Assembly (NCBI GenBank): GCA_005889285.1
Contig: VBFF01000080.1
Span: 1-12,303 of the forward strand
Direction of reading: 5' to 3'
DNA from: Chloroflexota bacterium
GTDB lineage: Bacteria > Chloroflexota > Dormibacteria > CF-121
DNA length: 12,303 nucleotides
A program made the translations under genes and the position numbers. Below, in pieces: positions 1 to 7,340 of the stretch; position 1 is the stretch's first letter, and every line of letters begins with the position of its first letter. The notes under the pieces are model-generated. The model was given only the letters and a program-made list of their open reading frames with translations. It was not told where the DNA came from and did no database searches.

Positions 1-1
1 A

Positions 2-1174
2 AAAGCCACGATTCGCGACCTCGACGTCGCGGGCAAGCGCGTGCTGGTCCGCGTCGACTTCAACGTCCCGATCGAGGATGGCCGCATCGTCGACGATACC
101 CGCATCCGCGAGGCGCTCCCGACGATCCAGTACCTGGTCGAGCGCAGTGCGCGCGTGATCCTGATCACGCATCTCGGCCGCCCCGACGGCCAGGTCGACG
201 ACGCCTACCGGACCACGCCGCTGGCGGACCGGATCGGCGAGCTCATGGGAGGGCCGGTGCGCCACCTGGAGGACTGCGTCGGTCCATCGGTCGAGGCCGC
301 TGTGAGGGCGATGCGCGACGGCGAGGTTGTGATGCTGGAGAACGTCCGCTTCAATCCCGGCGAAACCAAAAACGACCCGGCCTTTGCCCGGCAACTGGCC
401 GCCCTCGGCGAGCTTTATGTCAATGATGCGTTCGGCACCGCGCACCGAGCCCACGCTTCGACGGTGGGGATCGCACAGTACCTGCCGGCCGTCGCCGGAC
501 TCCTGATGGAGCGCGAGATCATCACCCTGGGCAGGATCATGACCGATCCCCCGCATCCGCTGGTGGCGATCATCGGCGGCTCGAAGATTTCGACGAAGAT
601 CGGGGTCCTGCGCAGCCTGCTGGGGCGCGTCGATCGCCTCTGCATCGGGGGCGCGATGGCCTGCACCTTCTTGAAGGCGAAGGGCCTGGAGATGGGCCGC
701 TCGCTGGTGGAGGACGACCAGCTGGAGGTGGCGCGATCGCTGCTCAGCTCGGGCGCGACGCTCGTCCTGCCGCTCGACGCCATCGTGGCTCCCGAGGCCA
801 GGCCCGGCGTCCTCGTGAAAACCGTGCCGGTCGATGCCGTCCCCGCCGAGATGAAAGTTCTCGACGTCGGACCGATGACGGTCGAGCGATTCCTGCAAAC
901 CTGCGACGGCGCGGCGGCAGTCGTCTGGAACGGCCCGCTCGGCGTCTACGAAGTCCCGCCCTTCGACCACGGCACCGATGCGCTGGCGAAGGGCCTGGCC
1001 GGCAGCGACGCGCAGACCATCATCGGTGGCGGCGACCTGGTGGCCGCCCTCCAGAAGCAGCACCTGGCGGAGCGGATGTCGTTCGTCTCGACCGGCGGCG
1101 GCGCGACGCTCGAGTTCCTGGAAGGGAAGGTCCTGCCGGGGATCGCGGTGCTACGCGACAAGGACCATGCGTAG
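2..1174 (+). CDS. pgk: Phosphoglycerate kinase (5' partial)
   Basis: Cytoplasmic glycolytic enzyme that transfers phosphate between 1,3-bisphosphoglycerate and ADP to give ATP and 3-phosphoglycerate. The reading frame is open from base 2 and already reads KATIRDLDVAGKRVLVRVDF, the usual start of the family, so only a few residues are missing; the GTG at 41 is internal. Visible hallmarks are RVDFNVP, THLGRP, the ENVRFNPGE substrate loop, GGSK, the nucleotide-binding GGGD and the C-terminal STGGGATLEFLEGK. About 390 residues are present, the normal family length. The stop overlaps the tpiA start by 8 nt, so the two are probably translationally coupled. The gene upstream, often gap in such operons, lies outside the window. 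Identification is secure; only the true start is unseen. Confidence 0.97.
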   Translation, partial: KATIRDLDVAGKRVLVRVDFNVPIEDGRIVDDTRIREALPTIQYLVERSARVILITHLGRPDGQVDDAYRTTPLADRIGELMGGPVRHLEDCVGPSVEAAVRAMRDGEVVMLENVRFNPGETKNDPAFARQLAALGELYVNDAFGTAHRAHASTVGIAQYLPAVAGLLMEREIITLGRIMTDPPHPLVAIIGGSKISTKIGVLRSLLGRVDRLCIGGAMACTFLKAKGLEMGRSLVEDDQLEVARSLLSSGATLVLPLDAIVAPEARPGVLVKTVPVDAVPAEMKVLDVGPMTVERFLQTCDGAAAVVWNGPLGVYEVPPFDHGTDALAKGLAGSDAQTIIGGGDLVAALQKQHLAERMSFVSTGGGATLEFLEGKVLPGIAVLRDKDHA

Positions 1175-1937
1175 GCCACTCATCGCCGGCAACTGGAAGA
1201 TGCATTTCACCGTGCCCGAAGGGCTGGAGTATGCGCTGCATCTGCGTCATGCCCTGGCGTCATTCGCGGAGCGCGAGGACCTCGTGGTCCTGCCGCCGTC
1301 GCTGATGCTCTGGGAGATCGCCAACGTCCTTCGGGGATGCTCGATCGAGGTTGGCGCGCAGAACGCCTCCTGGGAGGATCAAGGTCCCTTCACCGGCGAG
1401 ATTTCGCCCAAGATGCTGGCGGGCTGGTGCCACTACCTGCTGATCGGTCATTCCGAGCGGCGCCAGCTGTTCAACGAGACCGACGAACAGCTCAACCGAA
1501 AGCTGCAAGCCGCCTTTCGCAACGGTCTGAAGGTCATCCTGGCGTTGGGTGAAACGCTCGAGGAGCACGAGTTGGGGCGCACGCAGGAGGTCATCACACG
1601 CCAGCTCAGTGCGGCGCTCTACGGCATCGAGGTCAAGCGGGCCGCGGATCTGACGATTGCGTACGAACCGGTCTGGGCGATCGGGACGGGGAGGGCGGCG
1701 ACGCCGGACTACGCCAACGAGACGATGGGTTTGATCCGCGGCCTGCTGGTGGGGCGGTTCGGGCAACTCGCGACCGACACACGCATCCTCTACGGAGGCA
1801 GCGTCACGCCGGCCAATGCGCGGAGCTTGATGGACCAGCCGGAGATCGACGGGGCGCTGGTCGGCGGCGCCAGCCTGAAGCAGGCCGATTTCGCCGAGAT
1901 CGTGCGCGCCGCGGCCGAAGGCGTCAGACCGGCGTGA
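1167..1937 (+). CDS. tpiA: Triosephosphate isomerase
   Basis: Interconverts dihydroxyacetone phosphate and glyceraldehyde 3-phosphate in the cytoplasm. The 256-residue product matches the usual TIM length of about 250. The start ATG at 1167 gives MRRPLIAGNWKM, with the substrate-binding Asn9 and Lys11. Catalytic His95 lies in LIGHSERR and catalytic Glu167 in AYEPVWAIGTG. The phosphate-binding YGGSV is near residue 209 and the LVGGASL segment near 231. The frame is open upstream to 978, but that extension lies inside pgk and is an arginine-rich shadow, so 1167 is chosen. An AAGGA lies close before the start. The gene overlaps pgk by 8 nt and gpmI by 4 nt (GTGA), pointing to a single operon transcript. 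Confidence 0.97.
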   Translation: MRRPLIAGNWKMHFTVPEGLEYALHLRHALASFAEREDLVVLPPSLMLWEIANVLRGCSIEVGAQNASWEDQGPFTGEISPKMLAGWCHYLLIGHSERRQLFNETDEQLNRKLQAAFRNGLKVILALGETLEEHELGRTQEVITRQLSAALYGIEVKRAADLTIAYEPVWAIGTGRAATPDYANETMGLIRGLLVGRFGQLATDTRILYGGSVTPANARSLMDQPEIDGALVGGASLKQADFAEIVRAAAEGVRPA

Positions 1938-3508
1938 GCGCGGCTCCGGGACGCCCCCTGGTGCTCGTCATCATCGATGGGTGGGGATATCGCACCGATC
2001 CGTTCGGCAATGCGATTGCCGCGGCGAAAACGCCCAATTGGGATGCGCTCTGGCAGCGATGGCCGCATACGATCCTGGCCGCGGCGGGCGAACCCGTCGG
2101 CTTGCCCGAGGGCCAGCAGGGTAATTCGGAGGTTGGCCATCTGAACATCGGCGCCGGCCGCGTCGTCTACCAGGACCTCACCCGGATCAACCGGGCGATC
2201 CAGGACGGAAGCTTTACGACCAATCAGGTATTGCGCGCTGCGATGCAATCGTCGGCAAGCGGCCACGCGCTCCATCTCATGGGGCTCGTCTCTCCCGGCG
2301 GCGTGCACAGCTCCAGCCAGCACCTGTACGCGCTGCTCGAGATGGCCCACGCGCTGCGGGCACCCCGCGTGTTCGTTCATGCCTTCACCGATGGTCGGGA
2401 CGAGCCTCCCAACAGCGCGGCCGGCTACGTGGGAGAGCTGGTCGAGCGCATCCGCGCGATCGGCACCGGCAGGATTGCCTCGGTCAGTGGCCGTTACTAC
2501 GCGATGGACCGCGACAAGCGATGGGAGCGGACCGAACGCGCCTATCGCACCGTGGTTGAGGCGAGCGGACCGACGGCGCCGGACCCCGTGGCCTTGATCA
2601 CGCAGAGCTATGCAAGCGGCATCACCGACGAATTCATCGTGCCGACCCGGATCGTCCCGGCCGGCGAGGAACCGCCGCCAGCGATCGGCGACGGCGATAG
2701 CGTGATTTTCTTCAACTTCCGCCCCGACCGCGCGCGGCAGTTGAGCCACGCGCTGCTCGATGAACAATGGGACCACTTCCCGCGAAACCGCCGGCCGAAG
2801 CTCGCGCACTTCGTGACGTTCACCGAGTACGAGAAGGGCCTTGCCCCGGAGGTCGCCTTTCCGGACGAGCCGCTCAACCAGGTCCTGGCGGAGGTGGTCG
2901 CCGACGCGGGCTGGCAACAGTTCCACACCGCCGAGACCGAGAAGTACGCCCACGTCACGTACTTTCTCAACGGGGGGCGGGAGGCGCCGTTTCCGGGCGA
3001 AGACCGGCTGCTCGTGCCGTCCCCTCGAGTCGCGACCTACGACTTGAAGCCCGAGATGAGCGCGTCGCTGGTCACCGATGTCTTACTGGACCGGCTCGCC
3101 GCGGGCGAGGATCGCTTCCTGGTCGTCAACTTTGCGAATCCCGACATGGTCGGCCACACCGGCGTCTTTCCGGCAACGGTGAGGGCCGTCGAGGTCGTCG
3201 ATGCCATGCTCGGCCGGATCGCGGGTCCCGTGCTCAGCCGCCGTGGCATCCTGGCGATCTCGGCGGACCACGGGAACGCCGAGTTGAAGGTCGACCGAGC
3301 CACGGGCGCGCCGCTGACCGCGCATACCTTGAGTCCGGTGCCGTTGATCGTGGCCGGCGCCGACGAGGTCCACGGGCTGCGCGAGGGCGGCAAGTTGGGC
3401 GACATCGCGCCGACGCTGTTGCCCCTCGTCGGACTCGAGGTGCCCCGCGCCATGTCGGGCGACGACCTCAGGGCGGCGACGCGGCCCAATCCTGCTCGAT
3501 CCGGCTGA
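1934..3508 (+). CDS. gpmI: 2,3-bisphosphoglycerate-independent phosphoglycerate mutase
   Basis: Metal-dependent cytoplasmic mutase of the alkaline phosphatase superfamily that converts 3-phosphoglycerate to 2-phosphoglycerate. The 524 residues are typical of the family (about 510-520). The expected catalytic and metal residues are visible: Asp15 in IIDGWG, nucleophile Ser65 in GNSEVGH, His125 in GGVHSS, Arg263 and Arg266 in FRPDRAR, Lys337 in TEKYAHV, Asp404 and His408 in NPDMVGH, Asp445 and His446 in ADHGN, and His464 in AHTLSPVP. The GTG start at 1934 overlaps the tpiA stop as GTGA, suggesting re-initiation. The last 41 nt are also the end of the opposite-strand phospholipase D-like gene. 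No hairpin terminator is evident after the stop. Confidence 0.97.
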   Translation: MSAAPGRPLVLVIIDGWGYRTDPFGNAIAAAKTPNWDALWQRWPHTILAAAGEPVGLPEGQQGNSEVGHLNIGAGRVVYQDLTRINRAIQDGSFTTNQVLRAAMQSSASGHALHLMGLVSPGGVHSSSQHLYALLEMAHALRAPRVFVHAFTDGRDEPPNSAAGYVGELVERIRAIGTGRIASVSGRYYAMDRDKRWERTERAYRTVVEASGPTAPDPVALITQSYASGITDEFIVPTRIVPAGEEPPPAIGDGDSVIFFNFRPDRARQLSHALLDEQWDHFPRNRRPKLAHFVTFTEYEKGLAPEVAFPDEPLNQVLAEVVADAGWQQFHTAETEKYAHVTYFLNGGREAPFPGEDRLLVPSPRVATYDLKPEMSASLVTDVLLDRLAAGEDRFLVVNFANPDMVGHTGVFPATVRAVEVVDAMLGRIAGPVLSRRGILAISADHGNAELKVDRATGAPLTAHTLSPVPLIVAGADEVHGLREGGKLGDIAPTLLPLVGLEVPRAMSGDDLRAATRPNPARSG

Positions 3509-4467
3509 GGAACGTCAGGGCAAGCCAGGGCTCGCGCACCAGGAGGTCGAGTTCGTGGTTGCGCGTAAACCCGGAGCGCGACCAGTTGCAGCTACCGAAG
3601 AGGGTGATCCCAGCATCGAAGATCCCGAGCTTCGCGTGCAGCAGCTCGTCTGCGGCCTGGCGATAGAAGCGCACGGCGGCCCCGGCCGGAGCCAGGAGCC
3701 CGAAGGCGGCGGCATTCTGCGGTTGGGTCGGATCCAGCAGGACGCGAAGGCGGACACCGCGGCGCGCGGCCGAGACGAGCGCCTCGAGGACGAGGCGATC
3801 GCTCAGGACGAACATCTCGATGTCGATCGAGTGTTGGGCGGCGGCGATCGCGGCGAGCGCGGCCGCTCGAATGAACTCACCGGGATGCGTCGTCAACACC
3901 TCGACGGTGCGGTCGGCGGCCGGCGATGGAATAGCGGACGCGTCGCCCGACAGCGCCAGGTCCTGTTTGAAGACTCGCTCGAGGTTGTCCACCACCGGGC
4001 CGGTCGCCAGCACGTCGAAGTCGTGGTTCTTCGGCGAGTGCGTGCCCCAGTTGATACCTCCGACAATGGCCCGGGCACCGTCGAGGATCAGCAGCTTGAC
4101 ATGGTCGATGGTGAGGCGCTACGGTCCGGCTGCTCCGCTCCGACGGATCCCTGATGGCGGTCACGGTGACGCCGCGCTCTCGCGCGTCGAGCAGCAACGC
4201 CGCGAGATCTAATCGCTGGAACTCGTACAGCTCGATGTCGATGGAGCGTCGCGCGTGGGCCAGCTCGTCGACGATCGCGGCAAAGGCGGTGGGGCCGTCC
4301 GGCAGTGGAACCAGCCGGTCGGCCCCGCTGCTGATCGGCGATGGCACGACCGGCCGAAGGGCAAGAGCGGCAGCCACAGGGGGAGCGGTACGGCCCGGCG
4401 CACAGGAGGCGGCCAGCAGCGCCAGGAGGAGGAGGGGCAACCGGACGCAGCGGGACGGGCCGTACAC
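3468..4467 (-). pseudogene. Phospholipase D-like (two HKD motifs) lipoprotein gene, frame-broken
   Basis: The gene starts at GTG 4467 with a signal peptide: Arg6 and Arg9, a leucine-rich core, then LLAASC with Cys22, an acceptable though not ideal lipobox. SIDIELYEF of the first PLD half lies near residue 75. After DPSERSSRTVA (residue 117, codon 4119-4117) homology moves to another frame, which reads RLTIDHVKLLILD from 4118; a TAG at 4121-4119 closes that frame upstream. The first HKD motif (His codon 4103, Lys 4097, Asp 4082) is followed by GGINWG and NHDFD. The second half has SIDIEMF and a second HKD motif HAKLGIFD (His 3638, Lys 3632, Asp 3617), then GSCNWSRSGF. From general knowledge of the family, a strand-helix segment of roughly 13-16 residues normally precedes the first HKD and seems absent, so this is more than a one-base slip. 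Family members act on phosphodiester bonds, including cardiolipin synthases; the substrate is unknown. As sequenced, translation from 4467 stays open in the wrong frame to 3877, while the second frame alone would give residues from about 4013 to 3468. Confidence 0.85.
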
Positions 4468-4473
4468 GCCGGC

Positions 4474-4502
4474 ATGCTACTACATATTTGTGTATCTGTC
4501 AA
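4474..4502 (-). promoter_or_regulatory. Leaderless-type promoter of the PLD-like gene
   Basis: On the minus strand a perfect -35 TTGACA (4502-4497) is followed by a 17-nt spacer and TAGCAT (4479-4474, four of six consensus bases). Only 6 nt separate this -10 from the GTG start at 4467, so transcription should begin at or next to the start codon, giving a leaderless mRNA. The surrounding DNA is clearly richer in A+T than the genes on either side. The intact promoter suggests the broken gene was, or is, expressed. Confidence 0.6.
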
Positions 4503-4539
4503 TGCCAGCATTCCGACCGAGCGCGTGGAGAATTGGCGC

Positions 4540-4545
4540 TATAAT
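4540..4545 (+). promoter_or_regulatory. Probable -10 box of secG
   Basis: A perfect TATAAT ends 18 nt before the secG ATG. No good -35 lies 16-18 nt upstream and there is no extended -10 TG. No Shine-Dalgarno sequence is visible before the ATG, so the transcript would have only about 10-12 nt of leader. The site shares the divergent 4468-4563 gap with the promoter of the opposite-strand PLD-like gene. Confidence 0.45.
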
Positions 4546-4563
4546 TCATCGGCTTCAGCCTCA

Positions 4564-4794
4564 ATGAAAGCCTTTCTCGGGATCGTCGAGCTCGTCCTGG
4601 CCCTCTTCGTCATGCTGGGTGTGTTGCTCCAGACGCCCAAGGCGAGCGGGCTCGGTGGCACCATCGGTGGCGGCGGAGATTCGGGCGGTGGCTACCGCAC
4701 GAAGCGCGGACTGGAAAAGAACCTGTTCTACGCCACGATCGGACTGGTGGTCCTGTTCGTGGTGGTCTCTGTCGTCTACATCCGAGTCGGTTGA
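4564..4794 (+). CDS. secG: Preprotein translocase subunit SecG
   Basis: Small membrane subunit of the SecYEG protein-export channel, which assists SecA-driven translocation. The 76-residue product has the family plan: a first transmembrane helix (about residues 4-22), the conserved LLQTPKASGLGG loop, a glycine-rich stretch, RGLEKN, and a second transmembrane helix (about 53-72). The ATG at 4564 is chosen because the sequence upstream in frame is non-homologous shadow of the opposite-strand gene. secG near pgk-tpiA-gpmI is a recurring bacterial arrangement; here an opposite-strand PLD-like gene separates it from gpmI. The stop overlaps the TTG start of the next gene by 4 nt (TTGA). Confidence 0.93.
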   Translation: MKAFLGIVELVLALFVMLGVLLQTPKASGLGGTIGGGGDSGGGYRTKRGLEKNLFYATIGLVVLFVVVSVVYIRVG

Positions 4795-6422
4795 TCCGGC
4801 GCGGACTGCTCGCCCTCGGGGTGGGCGTGCCGCTGATCGGGCTGCTGACCGTCCTTGCGCTCGTCTTCCGCGGCGTCATCCTGTCGCCCGAGGCGCCCCG
4901 GCCGGGCGGTAGCTACGCGGAGGGCGTGGTCGGCCAGCTCGGCTCGCTGAACCCGCTCTTCGGAGAGGCCACCGCCGGGTCGAATGACCTCGATGCGCTG
5001 CTCTTCGAGCCGCTCGTCCGAGTCCTGCCGACGGGGACCGTCCAGGGACGCCTTGCCTCGCGCTGGGAGGTCAGCCCGGACGGTCGCAGCTACAGCTTCA
5101 CGCTGCGACCCAATGCGCGATGGTCGGACGGAACCCTGGTCACGGCGGACGACGTCGTTTTCACGGTTCGGACCGTCCAGGATCCACAGTTTCCCGGCGC
5201 CCTCTTAAACCAGAGCTGGAAGGACATCATCGCGACGGCGGTCGACGCCAGCCACGTTCGCTTCGCGCTGCCTGGTCATAACGCGGGGTTCTTGGCGAAC
5301 CTCGAGCTGCTCGACATCGTCCCGTCGCATCTGCTCGCCGGGAAGACGATGGCCGAGCTTGCCTCCGCGTCGCCCAATCTGAACCCGGTCGGAAGCGGGC
5401 CCTTTCGAATGGTCTCGAACCTGGGCGACCGCATCCAGTTGGAGCGCAACCCGTTCTCCTGGCGCCGGCCCTGGCTGGATTCCCTCATGATCCGCAGCTT
5501 CCCGTCGCAGGCCGCCGCCCTGGATGCACTCGATCGGGGGCAGATCGACGGTCTTGCCAATCTCACGCCATCGGGTGCCGCCCAGGAGCGGACCAACCCG
5601 CAGATGACCGTGATGACGAGTGCGACCTATCAATATGCGGAGCTGCTCTTCAACCTGAAGACCGACGAACCCTACTTCCAGGACGTCAGGGTCCGGCAGG
5701 CGATCGCAAAGGCGATCGACCGAACGGCGATCATCAGGGATGTCCTGGGCGGGCAGGCCGTTCCCGCCGACTCACCGATCCCGCGGTCGATCACGTGGGC
5801 GTACGACAGCGCAGCCCAGCAGCCACCTTATGATCCGACGGCCGCCGCCAAACTGCTCGACGACGCCGGTTGGACCCTGGTCAATGGCATTCGAACCAAA
5901 GGCGCGACCAGTCTCAGCTTCGGCCTCACAGTGTCGAGCGACGTCCCCCCCTACGAACGGGTGGCCGAGAAGGTGGCGAGCCAGCTGTCGCAGGTCGGAA
6001 TTGTCGCCGAGGTGCGACCGGTCACGACGGCCTCGCTGATTCACGATTACCTCAATCCGCGCATCTTCGACATGACGCTCACGGCTTTTGACAACGGCCC
6101 CGATCCGGATGTCTACTCCTTCTGGCACTCTTCGCAGGCGCACCCTGGCGGCTTCAACTTCGCCGGCATGAAGAAGAACGTCTTCATCGACGGCGACCTG
6201 GAGGACGGTCGCAACACGCTCGACCTCACGGCCCGGGCCAAGGCGTACGCCACCTTCCAGGAGGATTTCGCCAAGGAGATCCCGGCGGTTTTTCTCTACA
6301 GTCCGCGCTACGTGATGACCGTCAACAACACCCGCATCCACGGGGTCCGCCTCGATTCGGCCATCGAGCCGGAGGAGCGGTACGCCTACGTCAGCGACTG
6401 GTACCGCGAGGTCGGGCGATAA
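4791..6422 (+). CDS. Membrane-anchored ABC transporter substrate-binding protein, family 5 (peptide/nickel type)
   Basis: Extracytoplasmic solute-binding protein of the SBP_bac_5 (DppA/OppA/NikA) family, 543 residues, which normally delivers oligopeptides or similar ligands to an ABC permease. Residues 5-26 after Arg3-Arg4 form a hydrophobic signal or anchor helix. There is no lipobox cysteine, so it is probably held by an uncleaved helix or released by signal peptidase I. The family core is clear: GSLNPLF (about 51-57), LFEPLV (71-76), SPDGRSYSFTLRPNARWSDG (95-114) and VTADDVVFT. Further on are NPVGSGPF and VRQAIAKAIDRTAI, and the C-terminal lobe ends in YVSDWYREVG. TTG 4791 is the likely start because it overlaps the secG stop as TTGA and leaves the signal segment complete. 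No permease or ATPase gene follows, so the partners lie elsewhere or the protein has another role. The ligand cannot be told from sequence. Confidence 0.9.
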   Translation: MIRRGLLALGVGVPLIGLLTVLALVFRGVILSPEAPRPGGSYAEGVVGQLGSLNPLFGEATAGSNDLDALLFEPLVRVLPTGTVQGRLASRWEVSPDGRSYSFTLRPNARWSDGTLVTADDVVFTVRTVQDPQFPGALLNQSWKDIIATAVDASHVRFALPGHNAGFLANLELLDIVPSHLLAGKTMAELASASPNLNPVGSGPFRMVSNLGDRIQLERNPFSWRRPWLDSLMIRSFPSQAAALDALDRGQIDGLANLTPSGAAQERTNPQMTVMTSATYQYAELLFNLKTDEPYFQDVRVRQAIAKAIDRTAIIRDVLGGQAVPADSPIPRSITWAYDSAAQQPPYDPTAAAKLLDDAGWTLVNGIRTKGATSLSFGLTVSSDVPPYERVAEKVASQLSQVGIVAEVRPVTTASLIHDYLNPRIFDMTLTAFDNGPDPDVYSFWHSSQAHPGGFNFAGMKKNVFIDGDLEDGRNTLDLTARAKAYATFQEDFAKEIPAVFLYSPRYVMTVNNTRIHGVRLDSAIEPEERYAYVSDWYREVGR

Positions 6423-6450
6423 GCCCGCCCCGGCGTGGAAAGGCTGGGAA

Positions 6451-6534
6451 TGCGGCTGAAAGGACTTGAACCTTCAAGGGCTTGCGCCCACCAGGCCCTG
6501 AACCTGGCGTGTTTACCGATTTCACCACAGCCGC
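6451..6534 (-). tRNA. tRNA-Leu (anticodon CAG)
   Basis: Read on the minus strand, a 7-bp acceptor stem GCGGCTG/CAGCCGC closes positions 6534-6528 with 6458-6452, with discriminator A at 6451. The anticodon stem CCAGG/CCTGG encloses the loop TTCAGGG, giving anticodon CAG (complement at 6498-6500), which reads CTG leucine codons. A long class II variable arm (stem GGGC/GCCC with a GCAA loop) and a T arm GAAGG-TTCAAGT-CCTTT are present. The discriminator A and long variable arm both support leucine. No CCA is encoded, so it must be added after transcription. The gene stands alone between two plus-strand protein genes. Confidence 0.95.
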
Positions 6535-6546
6535 GTCGAACTACAG

Positions 6547-6575
6547 ATTCTGCCACAGCCGGCGCGCGAGCGGAA
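6547..6575 (-). promoter_or_regulatory. Possible promoter of tRNA-Leu
   Basis: On the minus strand CAGAAT (6552-6547) is preceded by TGG, forming an extended -10 like TGnTATAAT, 12 nt before the tRNA 5' end. A weak TTCCGC lies 17 nt further upstream as a possible -35. Position fits tRNA transcription, but the match is modest. Confidence 0.35.
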
Positions 6576-6591
6576 CCCGACGGCCGAACCC

Positions 6592-7248
6592 ATGACCCGT
6601 GCCTTCCCTGAGTTGACCCGGCACGAGTTGGCGACGTTGCGCCGACTCGGCACCCCGGCCAGGGTCCAGCAGTTCCTCGACGATATTCCGTACAACACGG
6701 AGGACGAGGGGGAGACGTTCCGGTCGCCACGCAGGGTCCTGCGCGACCGAACCGCCAACTGCATCGAAGGGGCCGTTTTCGCGGCCGCCACCCTGCGTCT
6801 CCGAGGCGACCCGCCGCTGATCATGGACCTCGCGGCGGTTCACGACGAGGATCACGTGATCGCGGTCTATCGTCGTCGCGGCCTCTGGGGCGCGATCGGG
6901 ACGAGCAAGTTCACCGGCCTGCGCGCCCGTCAACCGGTCTACCGGACACTGCGCGAACTGGCGATGTCGTATTTCGAGCACTACTTCAATCTCGAGGGCG
7001 AGCTCACCCTCCGCGGTCACGGCCGCCCCGTCAACCTGGCGCGCTTCGACCGGCTGCACTGGATGACGAGCGAGGGCGATCTCTGGCCCATCGCCGAGCA
7101 CCTCGAACGAATCCCCCACGTCCCCCTCGTGCGTGCCGCCGTTGCCGCCGGCCTGCCTGGGATCGACGCGCGCCTCCGGGCGGCCGATCTGATGCGGCAT
7201 CCCACCGCCGGCCCGCAGAGGCGGATTTCCCGCCTTCAGGCGAAGTGA
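6592..7248 (+). CDS. Transglutaminase-like domain protein
   Basis: A 218-residue soluble protein without signal peptide or membrane segment. The centre resembles the papain-like transglutaminase fold: Cys57 at the start of a helix in ANCIEGAVFAA, His88 in DEDHVIAVYR, then a beta strand WGAIGTSKF that could hold the third polar residue. The following RQPVYRTLRELAMSYFEHYF segment looks conserved in type. I recall similar uncharacterised transglutaminase-like proteins but cannot confirm a family. The reaction is unknown; such folds include proteases and amidases as well as cross-linking enzymes. The ATG at 6592 has no evident Shine-Dalgarno sequence and lies 57 nt past the tRNA 5' end. The stop TGA (7246-7248) lies inside the inverted repeat that precedes the next gene. 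The gene is confident, the fold moderately so, the function not assignable. Confidence 0.8.
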   Translation: MTRAFPELTRHELATLRRLGTPARVQQFLDDIPYNTEDEGETFRSPRRVLRDRTANCIEGAVFAAATLRLRGDPPLIMDLAAVHDEDHVIAVYRRRGLWGAIGTSKFTGLRARQPVYRTLRELAMSYFEHYFNLEGELTLRGHGRPVNLARFDRLHWMTSEGDLWPIAEHLERIPHVPLVRAAVAAGLPGIDARLRAADLMRHPTAGPQRRISRLQAK

Positions 7249-7269
7249 TTGACATTATCGGTATCACTT
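7243..7269. promoter_or_regulatory. Perfect 7-bp inverted repeat, probable operator
   Basis: AAGTGAT (7243-7249) and ATCACTT (7263-7269) form a perfect inverted repeat with a 13-nt spacer. The left arm covers the stop codon of the preceding gene. The repeat brackets the TTGACA -35 box, so a bound dimer would occlude RNA polymerase. The centre-to-centre distance is 20 nt, about two helical turns. The spacing is too wide and there is no T-tract, so it does not look like a terminator. The binding protein is unknown; the downstream 100-aa product is one candidate. Confidence 0.5.
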
Positions 7270-7277
7270 GTTAAATT
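7249..7277 (+). promoter_or_regulatory. Promoter of the 100-aa protein gene
   Basis: A perfect -35 TTGACA (7249-7254), a 17-nt spacer and TAAATT (7272-7277, four of six consensus bases) lie in an A+T-rich island in otherwise GC-rich DNA. The start codon is 63 nt downstream, so unlike several neighbours this gene has a real leader with a Shine-Dalgarno site. The leader at 7295-7330 is GC-rich, with no clear riboswitch structure that I can see. Confidence 0.6.
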
Positions 7278-7330
7278 AGCGAAACCATCATTCAAATTGC
7301 GCGGCGAAGCGGCTGCGCCGGCGTTCGATC

Positions 7331-7335
7331 GGAGG
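7331..7335 (+). promoter_or_regulatory. Strong Shine-Dalgarno site GGAGG
   Basis: GGAGG lies 5 nt before the ATG at 7341. It is the only strong ribosome-binding site seen in the window and it fixes the start of the small gene. Confidence 0.7.
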
Positions 7336-7340
7336 AAGGG

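Noticed and set aside
978..1166. N-terminal extension of tpiA by 63 codons
   Set aside because: It lies in pgk, is Arg/Ser-rich and unlike TIM; the ATG at 1167 gives the standard N-terminus.
1790..2953. Long minus-strand open frame (387 codons) antisense to gpmI
   Set aside because: It mirrors a clear gpmI gene, has biased Arg/Gly/Ala-rich composition and no recognisable domain; typical shadow in GC-rich DNA.
2767..3666. Plus-strand 299-codon frame overlapping the end of gpmI
   Set aside because: Arg/Gly-rich translation in another frame of gpmI with no domain; shadow.
4116..4122. Programmed frameshift or translational bypass to explain the PLD and mdh breaks
   Set aside because: No slippery sequence is seen and conserved residues are missing; recoding cannot restore absent sequence.
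3555..4154. Plus-strand frames opposite the PLD-like gene
   Set aside because: The minus strand carries PLD motifs in the two frames described; the plus-strand translations match nothing recognisable.
6451..6534. tRNA-Leu as an attachment site for an integrated element
   Set aside because: No integrase gene and no repeated tRNA 3' end are visible in the window.
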